64,000 bases of DNA from CAVXFS01 sp049582805 (GTDB lineage: Bacteria; Pseudomonadota; Gammaproteobacteria; Burkholderiales; Gallionellaceae), in NCBI GenBank assembly GCA_049582805.1, contig JBAUUR010000060.1, positions 1-64,000 on the forward strand, read 5' to 3'. Below are positions 53,442 through 62,178 of this stretch, piece after piece. Numbering within the stretch: the stretch's first letter is position 1; every line of letters begins with the position of its first letter. The position numbers and the translations under genes were made by a program. The notes under the pieces were generated by a model. That model searched no databases, had not been told where the DNA came from, and saw only the letters and a program-made list of their open reading frames with translations.

Positions 53442-53848
53442 GCGGGCGGCTTGCGATCAAACTTGATGATTCGCGCAACCGTCGTGGGGATATCTTTTGC
53501 AGCTAATGCCTTGAGTGCCAGCGGAAACTCGACCTGGAGCCGCTTCATGGTTTCCTTGGCGACCGGATTGTAATACACAGCCTCATACGGGACGGGCTCA
53601 TCCAGCGAACCGCGCTGTTGCGGGCGAAAATTTTGCCAGGCAATCTCTACCCAGCTTTTATGCTCGGCATCCAGAAAAATAATTTCTTCGCGATCTATCA
53701 CGGCAAGGTATTGCATGCTGCGGATCGGCACGAACACCACGCCCTCCCGGCAGTGTTCCAGCAGCAGATGTGCAGAATTATAGGCTGCGGCGGGCACAAG
53801 GCGCGACTCACGCTCCAATTCAGTATTGCGGTAACAGACCAGTTCCAT
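53438..53848 (-). CDS. Conserved hypothetical protein
   Basis: A 136-residue soluble protein with a compact N-terminal half (residues 1-70, strands and helices with the phrase VVFVPIRSMQYLAVIDREEIIFLDAE) and a C-terminal part rich in Pro and charged residues. GGAG lies 8 bases before ATG 53848. I do not recognise its function. It is convergent with the cbb operon, overlapping it by four bases, and follows ubiH on the same strand. Confidence 0.8.
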   Translation of the reverse strand: MELVCYRNTELERESRLVPAAAYNSAHLLLEHCREGVVFVPIRSMQYLAVIDREEIIFLDAEHKSWVEIAWQNFRPQQRGSLDEPVPYEAVYYNPVAKETMKRLQVEFPLALKALAAKDIPTTVARIIKFDRKPPA

Positions 53849-53886
53849 CTTAAATCTCCATCAGGAGGTGCCATTGGGCCGTGCGC

Positions 53887-55050
53887 TTACCCGTTTGCTC
53901 CGAACATCATCCGTTTCGCCAAGAAGCGTTTGGCGAAAGGCAGGCAATCCAGCGCGCTGAGCGCGATGGCGCGGCCTGCGCTGATTAGTGGCAAATCATT
54001 GGAAAACAGTCGCACCAGGCTATCGGTAAATCGTATTCCCGCTTCGCGGTCGGTGCGGCGCCGAACACGATAGGCAGCGAGCATCGTGTCTGTGCCCACC
54101 GTCTGCGGTGCGGCATCCAGAATTTCCCGTGCCAGTTCCCACGCATCGCGCAGCCCCATGTTGAAGCCCTGCCCGGCCACCGGATGCAGGGTTTGCGCGG
54201 CATTGCCGAGCAGTACGCTGTGCCGCAGGGGGGATTGCTGCGGCGCGCGTTTCAGGCCTAGAGCAAAACAGGTGCGTTTGCCGGCGGTCAAGAATTCTCC
54301 GACGCGATCACCGAAATGCTGATGAAGCTCTCCCAGAAATTTGACGTCGTCCCATGCCAGCATTTGCTGCGCGAGTTGATGTGGCGCAGTCCACACCAGC
54401 TCGTAGCCATCCTGAAACGGCAGCAGCGCCACCGGCCCTTGCGCAGTGAAACGCTCGAAAGCCATGCCAGTTTGCGGCAGGCTGCAGGTGATGTGGGTGA
54501 TGAGTGCGCTTTGGCCGTATTCGCGGACTGTTGGTGGAAATTGTTGCGCCAGTAATTTTCCTCCATCGGCGACCACGGCAAGGCGTGCGTGCACGGTATG
54601 TTCTGTACCATCCTGCTGGTATCCAATGATGGCGCAGTCAATTTCACCTTGCAGTTTGACGACGCTCGCGCCATAGATCGAGCTGATGCCACTATGCTGC
54701 AAAGCCCGGTCAAGCGCGCCTTGCAACGAGGGATAGGGCAGCACGTAGCCGAGTTCTGGTACGTTCAATTCGGCTGCGCGCAACATGGCGCGGCCAAAAT
54801 TATATCGCTGCGAGATGTGGATAGTGTGGATCGGAGAGACATTTTGCAACGCTTCCCACACGCCGAGACGTTCCAGCAGCAAACGGCTGCCATAAGACAG
54901 GGCCAGCGCGCGTTCATCCTGGCTGGCGGCATTGGCTGGACGCGTCTCCAGGAGGCAGACCTTCAGGCCGCTGTCGCGCAACGCGAGCGCAAGCGAAGCG
55001 CCGACGGGGCCGCCACCAATGATGGCAATGTCACAGTTTGTGCTGTTCAC
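53887..55050 (-). CDS. ubiH: 2-octaprenyl-6-methoxyphenol hydroxylase UbiH-like FAD monooxygenase
   Basis: A 387-residue aerobic ubiquinone hydroxylase. The FAD fold IIGGGPVGASLALAL is N-terminal; the second FAD motif reads GNAAQTLHPVAGQGFNMGLRDA, with Asn-Ala-Ala-Gln in place of Asp-Ala-Ala-His, the form typical of UbiH rather than UbiF. The start is GTG 55050 with GGAG 5 bases upstream; the frame extends to 55095. It belongs with ubiJ and ubiB functionally. Confidence 0.9.
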   Translation of the reverse strand: MNSTNCDIAIIGGGPVGASLALALRDSGLKVCLLETRPANAASQDERALALSYGSRLLLERLGVWEALQNVSPIHTIHISQRYNFGRAMLRAAELNVPELGYVLPYPSLQGALDRALQHSGISSIYGASVVKLQGEIDCAIIGYQQDGTEHTVHARLAVVADGGKLLAQQFPPTVREYGQSALITHITCSLPQTGMAFERFTAQGPVALLPFQDGYELVWTAPHQLAQQMLAWDDVKFLGELHQHFGDRVGEFLTAGKRTCFALGLKRAPQQSPLRHSVLLGNAAQTLHPVAGQGFNMGLRDAWELAREILDAAPQTVGTDTMLAAYRVRRRTDREAGIRFTDSLVRLFSNDLPLISAGRAIALSALDCLPFAKRFLAKRMMFGANG

Positions 55051-55069
55051 GTTATCTCCAAAAAGACCA

Positions 55070-55141
55070 TCTGCCACAGAGCACACAGAATTCACAGAGC
55101 AAGCCGATGCTTGACACCAGCATTCTCTGCGGTTTCTGCGG
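55070..55141. repeat. Imperfect palindromic repeat between pepP and ubiH
   Basis: CCACAGAGCACACAGAATTCACAGAG faces CTCTGCGGTTTCTGCGG in inverted orientation across AGCCGATGCTTGACACCAGCAT. It fills the gap up to the base next to the pepP stop. The composition (CACAGA / TCTGTG type) resembles dispersed intergenic repeats; no other copy was seen here. Confidence 0.5.
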
Positions 55142-56461
55142 CTAGATTTTGATTCTCATCAACTCTTCAATCGCCGCCACCGTTTTCGGCGCAGCTTCGG
55201 TCAGTACTTCGCAACCCTGTGCGGTGATGACCACGTTGTCTTCGATGCGGATGCCGATGTTCCACAAGGCCTGTGGCACGTCATCCGCAGCACGGATGTA
55301 GCAGCCCGGCTCCACGGTGAACACCATGCCGGGTTGCAGCGCGCGCCACTTGCCTTCGACTTTGTATGCGCCGACATCGTGCACGTCCATGCCCAGCCAG
55401 TGGCCGGTGCGGTGCATGTAAAATCGCTTGTAGCTCTCGCTCTCCAGCACGGCGTCCAGGCTGCCGCTGCATAGTTTGAAATCGATCAGTCCCTGCGCAA
55501 TCACGCGCAGCGCGGCGTCGTGCACATCATTCCAGCGGTTGCCGGGACGGGCGGCGGCGATGGCGGCAGCCTGTGCGGCCAGCACCATTTCGTACACGTC
55601 CTTTTGCGCGGCGCTGAATTTGCCGTTCACCGGAAAGGTGCGCGTGATATCGGCGGCATATCCGTCCAGTTCGCAGGCCGCATCGATCAGCAGCAGGTCA
55701 CCGTCCTTGAGTTGCATTTGATTGCCGACATAATGCAGCACGCAGGCATTGGCGCCACCCGCAACGATGGGGGTGTAGGCGGGCGCCTGTGCGCCGCTCC
55801 TGCGGAATTCGTGCAGCAGTTCCGCCTCGATCGCATATTCCATCACGCCCGGTCTGGTGGCGCGCATGGCGCGGATATGTGCGGCACCGGAAATGGCGGC
55901 GGCGCGGCGCATGATGACGATCTCGCTGCTGTCCTTGATCAGGCGCATCTCATCCAGCAAGGCCCGCACATCGTGGATTTCGTCCGGCGCAGCGACGCCG
56001 CTGCGGGCTTTTTCCTGCACCCGGCTGCGCAGGCCGAGCAGGCGCGCATCCCATGCGGCTTCATGGCCGACCGGATGGAACAACGCAGGCTGGTTGCCCA
56101 TCAGTTCGATGAGTTTGTCGTCCAGCTGCGCGATGGGGAAAGTCGCATCGAAGCCGAATTTTTCCATCGCCGCATCCGGGCCGTGGCGATATCCATCCCA
56201 AATTTCGCGTTCCAGATTTTTTTCGCGGCAGAACAGGATGGCCTGCGGCGGGCTATCATCGTCGTGGCCGGCAACCAGCACCAGTACCGCTTCCGGCTCG
56301 TCGAAGCCGGTGAGGTAATAAAAGTGACTGTCGAAACGGTAGGGATAGTGTGCGTCTCCATTGCGCAGCATTTCCGGCGCAGTGGGAAGGACGGCGATGC
56401 CGCGCTGCATCTGGCTGATAAGCCGGCTGCGTCGGCTGGCATGGATGGCGGAGTTAAGCAT
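55142..56461 (-). CDS. pepP: Xaa-Pro aminopeptidase
   Basis: A 439-residue metallopeptidase removing an N-terminal residue before proline. The creatinase-type N-domain covers about 1-165. The pita-bread domain carries the metal ligands in LIDAACELDGYAADITRTF, HRTGHWLGMDVHD, FTVEPGCY and GIRIEDNVVIT. ATG 56461 overlaps the murU stop by eight bases, implying coupling. Confidence 0.95.
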   Translation of the reverse strand: MLNSAIHASRRSRLISQMQRGIAVLPTAPEMLRNGDAHYPYRFDSHFYYLTGFDEPEAVLVLVAGHDDDSPPQAILFCREKNLEREIWDGYRHGPDAAMEKFGFDATFPIAQLDDKLIELMGNQPALFHPVGHEAAWDARLLGLRSRVQEKARSGVAAPDEIHDVRALLDEMRLIKDSSEIVIMRRAAAISGAAHIRAMRATRPGVMEYAIEAELLHEFRRSGAQAPAYTPIVAGGANACVLHYVGNQMQLKDGDLLLIDAACELDGYAADITRTFPVNGKFSAAQKDVYEMVLAAQAAAIAAARPGNRWNDVHDAALRVIAQGLIDFKLCSGSLDAVLESESYKRFYMHRTGHWLGMDVHDVGAYKVEGKWRALQPGMVFTVEPGCYIRAADDVPQALWNIGIRIEDNVVITAQGCEVLTEAAPKTVAAIEELMRIKI

Positions 56462-57155
56462 GGCCGACATTCTGCGATGCGCGCAATTGCTTGTCGAGTT
56501 CTTCCAGGCGTTGTGGTGTGCCGACATCCACCCAGCGACCGGTGTAATGTTCACCACTGACTTTGCCTTGCACGATCTGCGCGCGCAGCAGCGGAGCGAG
56601 GGGCGCCGTGGCACCGCGTGGAATGTGCAAGAACAGCGTGGGCTGGTAGAGGCCGATGCCGCTGAAGGTCAGCTTGGGGGCGTTATCAGTCACCCGGCCG
56701 TGGCGCAGCCCGAAATCCCCGTCTGGATGGTGCGCGGGATTGTTGACCAGCACGAGATACGCGCCATCGCCACTGGTTTGTAGCGACGCCGCTCGAATCA
56801 GAAGTTGCGTGAAATCGAAGTCACACCAGATGTCGCCATTGATGACGGCAAACGGTTCACTGCCAAGCAGAGGCAAAGCGTGGGCAATGCCGCCCGCGGC
56901 TTCCAGGGCGGTCGGACGTTCCGGCGAGTAGCGGATGCGGACCCCATAACGGCTGCCATCACCCAGGGTGTTTTCAATTTTCGTACCAAGGTGGGCGTGG
57001 TTTATGACCAAATCGGTGATGCCCGCGCGCGCCAGTCTTTCGATGTGCCAAACAACGAGCGGCTTGCCGCCGGCCATCAGCAGCGGCTTGGGCGTGAGAT
57101 CGGTGAGGGGGCGCATGCGTTCGCCGCGACCGGCAGCCAATATCATGGCCTTCAA
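56454..57155 (-). CDS. murU: N-acetylmuramate-1-phosphate uridylyltransferase MurU
   Basis: A 233-residue nucleotidyltransferase that makes UDP-MurNAc in the cell-wall recycling route. It begins MKAMILAAGRGERMRPLTD when read from TTG 57155, matching the family start; ATG 57146 is the alternative. NGDIWCDFDF and GRWVDVGTPQRL follow. The kinase amgK is directly upstream on the same strand, as expected for the pathway. Confidence 0.92.
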   Translation of the reverse strand: MKAMILAAGRGERMRPLTDLTPKPLLMAGGKPLVVWHIERLARAGITDLVINHAHLGTKIENTLGDGSRYGVRIRYSPERPTALEAAGGIAHALPLLGSEPFAVINGDIWCDFDFTQLLIRAASLQTSGDGAYLVLVNNPAHHPDGDFGLRHGRVTDNAPKLTFSGIGLYQPTLFLHIPRGATAPLAPLLRAQIVQGKVSGEHYTGRWVDVGTPQRLEELDKQLRASQNVGHA

Positions 57156-57182
57156 GGGGTTATGCCTTTCAGTTTTGCCGCC

Positions 57183-57245
57183 TCGCCCGCTTGCGGGTGC
57201 GCAAGGAGTAGGCCGTGGTTGTAAGGCCGATAAATCGGCAACCAC
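57183..57245. repeat. Hairpin-rich spacer between amgK and murU
   Basis: GTGGTTG (57215-57221) pairs with CAACCAC (57239-57245), enclosing CCGAT/ATCGG (57227-57231 with 57234-57238). Next to it, CCCGC/GCGGG (57186-57196) repeats the CCCGCAAGCGGG core of the ubiJ element. The whole 136-base gap thus seems to be repeat-derived. Confidence 0.5.
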
Positions 57246-57291
57246 CACGCACGGAGCAGGGTTGGGCAGAGGGTGGTGCGTTTAAGCGTCA

Positions 57292-58455
57292 TCAAAATGT
57301 ATATCCCGTCTGCAGTTCGCGCGGCCCCAACGCATCCAGCAGGTTGAGCAGCGGTTTAAGCTCGATGTAACGTTCGCAGGCCCGGCGCAGGTAGTTCATT
57401 ACCCGCGGCATGTCCTTGAGGTACCCTTCCTTGCCGTCGCGGTGATACAGGCGTGCGAAAATGCCCAGCACCTTGGTGTGGCGCTGCACTCCCATCCATT
57501 CGTAATCGCGATAGAACTCGCCGAAATCGCGAGGCACAGGCAATCCCGCTTTGCGCGCTTTCTCCCAGTAGCGGATCAGCCAGTCCATGATCTGTTCCTC
57601 TTCCCAGTCGATGTAGGCATCCTTGAACAGTGAGGCGAGGTCGTAGGTGATAGGGCCGTATACCGCGTCCTGGAAATCGAGGATGCCGGGGTTGGGGTCG
57701 GCGACCATCAGGTTGCGCGAGTGGAAATCGCGGTGCACATACACTCGCGGCTGGGACAGATTGTTGTCGAGTATGCGCCGGAACATGGTTTCCAGCGTGG
57801 CGTTCTGATTCTGATTTAGCGTAACTTGCAGGTGCTTCCCGATATACCACTCCGGAAACAGGTTGAGCTCGCGCCGCAGCAGCGCTTCGTTATACGGTGG
57901 CAGCGCGTTTTCCCTGCTGGAGAGCTGGATGTGGATCAGCGCATCGGTGGCGGCTCCATACAATTTTTGCGCGATGGCGGCATCTTTTCCGCACAGTGCT
58001 TGCAGGTAGGTAATGCTGCCCAGGTCGGACAACAGCAGGAAGCCTTGCGCTAAATCTTCCGCATACACATGGGGGACATGCGTACCGGCATGTTCGAATA
58101 GTCTGGCGATTTGCAGGAATGGAGCGCAGTCTTCGTGCTGCGGTGGGGCATCCATCACGATTAGCGTAGCGGGCTGCCGCGGTGCGGCGGAACAGTCGGC
58201 TTTCGGAGAAACAGCGCCGCGGCTTGCATCTTGTTGCCGACTTGTCGAATGGATACCCGACGCATCAGGGGCAGCAGGGCGGAAGTTCTCGCCCACGGCT
58301 GGCTCGCCAGCCGGCGAGGTGACGCGGCCACCATCTGCAAAGGTGACGCGGAAATAGCGGCGAAAGCTGGCATCGGCGGAAGCCGGGGTAATGCTGAAAG
58401 GTTCGTCGGGGAACAGGCTGTGGAGCCAATCAGTCAGTAGTTGCTGGCGTTTCAT
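57292..58455 (-). CDS. amgK: N-acetylmuramate/N-acetylglucosamine kinase AmgK with an in-frame insert
   Basis: A 387-residue aminoglycoside phosphotransferase-fold sugar kinase feeding MurU. Catalytic loop VYVHRDFHSRNLMV and metal motif ILDFQDAVYGP are intact. Relatives run directly from the phosphate-binding strand (YFRVTFADG) into TLIVMDAPP. Here about 53 residues (43-95), rich in Ser, Pro, Ala and Gly, interrupt that strand hairpin without breaking the frame. The start is ATG 58455; it is divergent from lptD over 70 bases. Confidence 0.92.
   Translation of the reverse strand: MKRQQLLTDWLHSLFPDEPFSITPASADASFRRYFRVTFADGGRVTSPAGEPAVGENFRPAAPDASGIHSTSRQQDASRGAVSPKADCSAAPRQPATLIVMDAPPQHEDCAPFLQIARLFEHAGTHVPHVYAEDLAQGFLLLSDLGSITYLQALCGKDAAIAQKLYGAATDALIHIQLSSRENALPPYNEALLRRELNLFPEWYIGKHLQVTLNQNQNATLETMFRRILDNNLSQPRVYVHRDFHSRNLMVADPNPGILDFQDAVYGPITYDLASLFKDAYIDWEEEQIMDWLIRYWEKARKAGLPVPRDFGEFYRDYEWMGVQRHTKVLGIFARLYHRDGKEGYLKDMPRVMNYLRRACERYIELKPLLNLLDALGPRELQTGYTF
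58171..58329 (-). repeat. Putative palindromic element inserted in-frame in amgK
   Basis: These 159 bases code the extra segment of AmgK. They are more GC-rich than the flanks and contain short inverted repeats, such as GGCTGG CGAG CCAGCC near the upstream end and CGCGG-type arms near the other. A mobile-element origin is inferred from the missing homology to the kinase fold, the composition and the palindromes. Confidence 0.55.
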
Positions 58456-58525
58456 CAGAGGGCTGCGGATTGCTTTAATTTTGAATGTGTGCGATTTTAG
58501 CATCTTAACTCGCTTGTCCCGCATC

Positions 58526-60733
58526 ATGCGCTTTCGCCCCAATCCTGTTGCCCTCTTTGTGATCTTTTCTATTGCTCCGGCTGCCTTTGCCGAGGATGGC
58601 GCGCTGCTGCTCAAACTGGATCGCAACCTCACGAAAGTGGAAAAAACCCATGAAGAGACGCCGACCTTTATGTCCGCCAGGCAGATCGACGGAAAAATTG
58701 GAGAGCAGATCGAAGGTTTGGGTGACGTTGAATTGCGAAGATCCGGACAAGCGATTTATGCCAATCGCATGCGATATCTGGTGAGTGACAAGGAAGTCGA
58801 GGCAGATGATGCGGTACGTATTGAGCAGGACAACGATGTCATGAAGGGACCACATCTCCAACTCAATCTTGATACCGATATCGGTAAAATGACTCAACCG
58901 GAGTTTTGGCTGGGCGGCAATCATGCACGCGGGAAAGCAGATTTGTTACGCCTTAATGGTCGAGAAAACTATTCCATGAATAATGTGACCTACACCACCT
59001 GCCCGGAGGGCCAGGATGACTGGTTGTTGAAAATGGGGGAGCTGGATATAGACCGTAACAGTCAAATAGGAGTAGCGCGAAATGCGCAAGTGGTATTCAT
59101 GGGAGTGCCCATTCTGTATTCACCATGGATGAACTTTGCGCTTAATGCACAACGCAAGTCGGGATTTCTGGGGCCCGTATTCGGCAGCACCGGACAGGGA
59201 GGTACCGATCTGACTTTGCCCTATTACTGGAATATCGCGCCCAACCGTGACGCGACATTTTCGCCGCGCATCATTGCCAAGCGCGGCATCATGCTAAACA
59301 ATGAGTTTCGGTTTATGGGCCCAACCTATGCTGGAGAAGCAGACCTCGATGTACTACCCGGCGATCGTTTGGCCAATCAAACTCGTACTCGCATAGCCCT
59401 GACCGATAGCGAGAATTTTGGCCAGGGGTTAGTTGGGTCGGTCAACCTCAACAAGGTTTCTGATGATGCCTATTTCCGTGATCTGGCTAATTCGGTCAGC
59501 GGCACATCGCAGACTACCCTGCCAAGACAAGCGGTGCTGTCCTATACGAAGGGGTGGTGGAATGCATCCGCCCAAGTCCAGAGTTTCCAGACCTTGCAGG
59601 ACCCGGCGGCGCCAGTGGTTGTACCCTATAACATGCTGCCGCAACTAAGTGTCGGCGCGCAACGCGCGCTGGGCAAGGCTGAAGTCAATTTCGCCGGGGA
59701 GTTTGTTGACTTCCGCCACCCTACTTCCATCAGCGGGCGGCGTGTCGTGTTATATCCCAGCGTAAGTTATGCGCTCATCGCCGAGCCTGCGTTTTACCTG
59801 ACACCCAAGATCGGTTTGCATAATACCCATTACACATTGGATGCCAACAATTCCGGCGCATTGCCTGATAGTTCCCGGAGCTTGCCAATCTTCAGCCTGG
59901 ATGGAGGGATGACACTGGAGCGCGATTGGAACCTGAACGGACGGAACTTTATACAGACCCTGGAGCCAAGGGCGTTCTATGTGTACATCCCGTATCGCAA
60001 CCAGAACTTGTTGCCAAATTTTGATTCGGCCCAGGCCGACTTCAATTTTGCCCAGATCTTTACCGAAAATCGCTTCTACGGCAGCGATCGTATTGGAGAC
60101 GCCAATCAGCTGACCCTCGGACTGACCTCGCGCCTGCTTGATCCGGCCAGCGGAGCAGAAAAGTTTCGGATTGCCGTGGGAGAGCGATTTAGTGTGACGA
60201 CTCCCCAGGTAAATCTGGTTGCGCCCACGGAGACGACCAACAAATCAGACATACTGTTTGCGGCTTCCGGGGAATTAACGCGTGCCTGGTCCCTGGATGG
60301 CTTTTTTCAATACGACCCCAGCCAGGCCCAAACCGTGCAATTCGACGCCGCTACCCGCTATCGGCCGGAAAGCGGCAAGGTGCTTAATCTGGGTTATCGA
60401 TTTACGCGTAACACCCTGCGCCAAATCGAGATGTCCACCCAATGGCCGTTGTACAGGCATTGGCAAGGTGTGGCACAACTGAACTATTCCTTGCAGGATA
60501 GACAAATTCTAGAGGCGCTGGGCGGGCTTGAGTATAATCTGGATTGTTGGGCGGTTCGGTTGGTGGCACAGCGTTTCGTCACCGCGACGCAACAGTATTC
60601 CACCGGAGTTTTTGTGCAGCTGGAGCTGAATGGCTTGGTGATGCTTGGCTCGGATCCGCTTGCTTTATTGCGTCAGAGCATTCCCGGCTATACCAAGCTG
60701 AATGACCCGAACGTGAAAAGCCAGATGCCATAA
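58526..60733 (+). CDS. lptD: LPS-assembly protein LptD
   Basis: A 735-residue outer membrane barrel that inserts lipopolysaccharide. A signal peptide covers about 1-22, the N-terminal OstA jellyroll about 40-200 and the C-terminal barrel the rest, with alternating strands and aromatic girdles. Cys residues near 155 and 674 may form disulphides as in E. coli. ATG 58526 was chosen because it opens the signal peptide; the frame extends to 58391 inside amgK. It is followed by surA, its folding chaperone. Confidence 0.95.
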   Translation: MRFRPNPVALFVIFSIAPAAFAEDGALLLKLDRNLTKVEKTHEETPTFMSARQIDGKIGEQIEGLGDVELRRSGQAIYANRMRYLVSDKEVEADDAVRIEQDNDVMKGPHLQLNLDTDIGKMTQPEFWLGGNHARGKADLLRLNGRENYSMNNVTYTTCPEGQDDWLLKMGELDIDRNSQIGVARNAQVVFMGVPILYSPWMNFALNAQRKSGFLGPVFGSTGQGGTDLTLPYYWNIAPNRDATFSPRIIAKRGIMLNNEFRFMGPTYAGEADLDVLPGDRLANQTRTRIALTDSENFGQGLVGSVNLNKVSDDAYFRDLANSVSGTSQTTLPRQAVLSYTKGWWNASAQVQSFQTLQDPAAPVVVPYNMLPQLSVGAQRALGKAEVNFAGEFVDFRHPTSISGRRVVLYPSVSYALIAEPAFYLTPKIGLHNTHYTLDANNSGALPDSSRSLPIFSLDGGMTLERDWNLNGRNFIQTLEPRAFYVYIPYRNQNLLPNFDSAQADFNFAQIFTENRFYGSDRIGDANQLTLGLTSRLLDPASGAEKFRIAVGERFSVTTPQVNLVAPTETTNKSDILFAASGELTRAWSLDGFFQYDPSQAQTVQFDAATRYRPESGKVLNLGYRFTRNTLRQIEMSTQWPLYRHWQGVAQLNYSLQDRQILEALGGLEYNLDCWAVRLVAQRFVTATQQYSTGVFVQLELNGLVMLGSDPLALLRQSIPGYTKLNDPNVKSQMP

Positions 60734-60818
60734 ACAGCATTGCTTATGGCGCATCACAATCCGCGATAAGCGACATTGCCGACGAAAATTAATGGCTGCA
60801 TAGGCAGGTAAAACCGAG

Positions 60819-62171
60819 ATGAACACCAACAATTCGATATGGAATGGCAAGTCGGTACTGGCACTTTTGTTCTGGCTGGCTTGTACATCCAGCACATTTG
60901 CAGCTGACGACCTGCAAAAATCCATTGCGCCGCAAAAACCGGAACTAATCGATAAAATCGTTGCTATCGTGAATGACGATGTCATAACCCGGCATGAGCT
61001 GGATGACAAAATCGATACTGTTGTGCATCAACTGAAAAAGCAGGGCACTGCATTGCCTGCACCTGAAGTGTTAGAAAAGCAAATACTGGATCGCATGGTA
61101 ATGGATATGCTGCAATTGCAGCTTGCCAAGGAGACAGGGGTTCGCGTAGACGACGCACAATTGGACAAGGCTATGCAGCGTATCGCCCAGGAAAACAATA
61201 TTTCCTCACTTGCCGAATTTCGCACAAAACTCGAACAGGACGGAGTGGACTTCAAGAAGTTCCGGGAGGAAATTCGCAGCGAAATAATCGCGTCCCGCTT
61301 GCGCGAGAGGGAGGTCGATAGCAAAATAGTGGTCAGCGATAATGAGATCGATAATTATCTTGCCACTCAGGCCAGGCAGCCGGGCAGGAATGAAGAGTAT
61401 CAATTGGCGCATATTCTGGTGCTGGTTCCGGAACAGGCCAGTGCCGAAAAAATACAAGCAAGCCGCGAGCGGGCTGAGCAGGCGCTGGCGCAATTACGAG
61501 GCGGGGCCGAATTCGCGCAAGTTGCGGCAGGGTTTTCTGATGCCAAGGATGCGATGCAGGGCGGGGCGCTTGGCTGGAGACCCACGGACAGAATTCCGAT
61601 ACTGTTTCTCGATGCGCTTCAGAAAATGCATCCCGGTGACGTGAGTGAAGTCCTGCGCGGCCCGAACGGGTTTCACATCATCAAATTGCTTGCAAAGCGC
61701 AGCAAGGATGCGCCTGTCATGGTTACGCAGACCCATGCACGCCACATTCTGATTAAAACCAGCGAGGCGGTTCCTGAAAATGAAGCAAAGAACCGCTTGC
61801 TTGAGATCAAGAAGCGAATAGACGCGGGCGAAGACTTTGACGAACTGGCCAAGCGTTATTCCGAGGATGGCAGTGCTGCGCAAGGGGGCGACCTGGGGTG
61901 GATTTCACCCGGAGACACGGTGCCAGAATTCGAAACTGCGATGAATGCATTGAAAGACAGACAGATCAGCGATCCCGTGCAGACGGGATTTGGCTGGCAT
62001 CTGATCCAGGTATTGGAACGCCGCAATGCCGATATCAGCGAAGAACAAAAAAGACAGCAGGCGCGTGCGGCGATCCATTCCTTCAAATCCGATGAGGCCT
62101 ATCAGGACTGGCTGCGCCAATTGCGTGACCGGGCCTACATCGAATACCGGCAGGACGACAAGGGCAACTGA
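60819..62171 (+). CDS. surA: Periplasmic chaperone/peptidyl-prolyl isomerase SurA
   Basis: A 450-residue outer membrane protein chaperone. A signal peptide spans about 1-29. The N-terminal chaperone domain (KIVAIVNDDVITRHEL) is followed by two parvulin domains at about 190-285 and 300-395. The second has HARHILIKTSEAV and GGDLGWISPGDTVPEFE. It sits in the usual lptD-surA-pdxA-rsmA order. Confidence 0.96.
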   Translation: MNTNNSIWNGKSVLALLFWLACTSSTFAADDLQKSIAPQKPELIDKIVAIVNDDVITRHELDDKIDTVVHQLKKQGTALPAPEVLEKQILDRMVMDMLQLQLAKETGVRVDDAQLDKAMQRIAQENNISSLAEFRTKLEQDGVDFKKFREEIRSEIIASRLREREVDSKIVVSDNEIDNYLATQARQPGRNEEYQLAHILVLVPEQASAEKIQASRERAEQALAQLRGGAEFAQVAAGFSDAKDAMQGGALGWRPTDRIPILFLDALQKMHPGDVSEVLRGPNGFHIIKLLAKRSKDAPVMVTQTHARHILIKTSEAVPENEAKNRLLEIKKRIDAGEDFDELAKRYSEDGSAAQGGDLGWISPGDTVPEFETAMNALKDRQISDPVQTGFGWHLIQVLERRNADISEEQKRQQARAAIHSFKSDEAYQDWLRQLRDRAYIEYRQDDKGN

Positions 62172-62178
62172 CAACCTG

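Noticed and set aside
55520..56560. 346-codon plus-strand frame over pepP
   Set aside because: Antisense shadow of pepP, which has complete metal-binding motifs.
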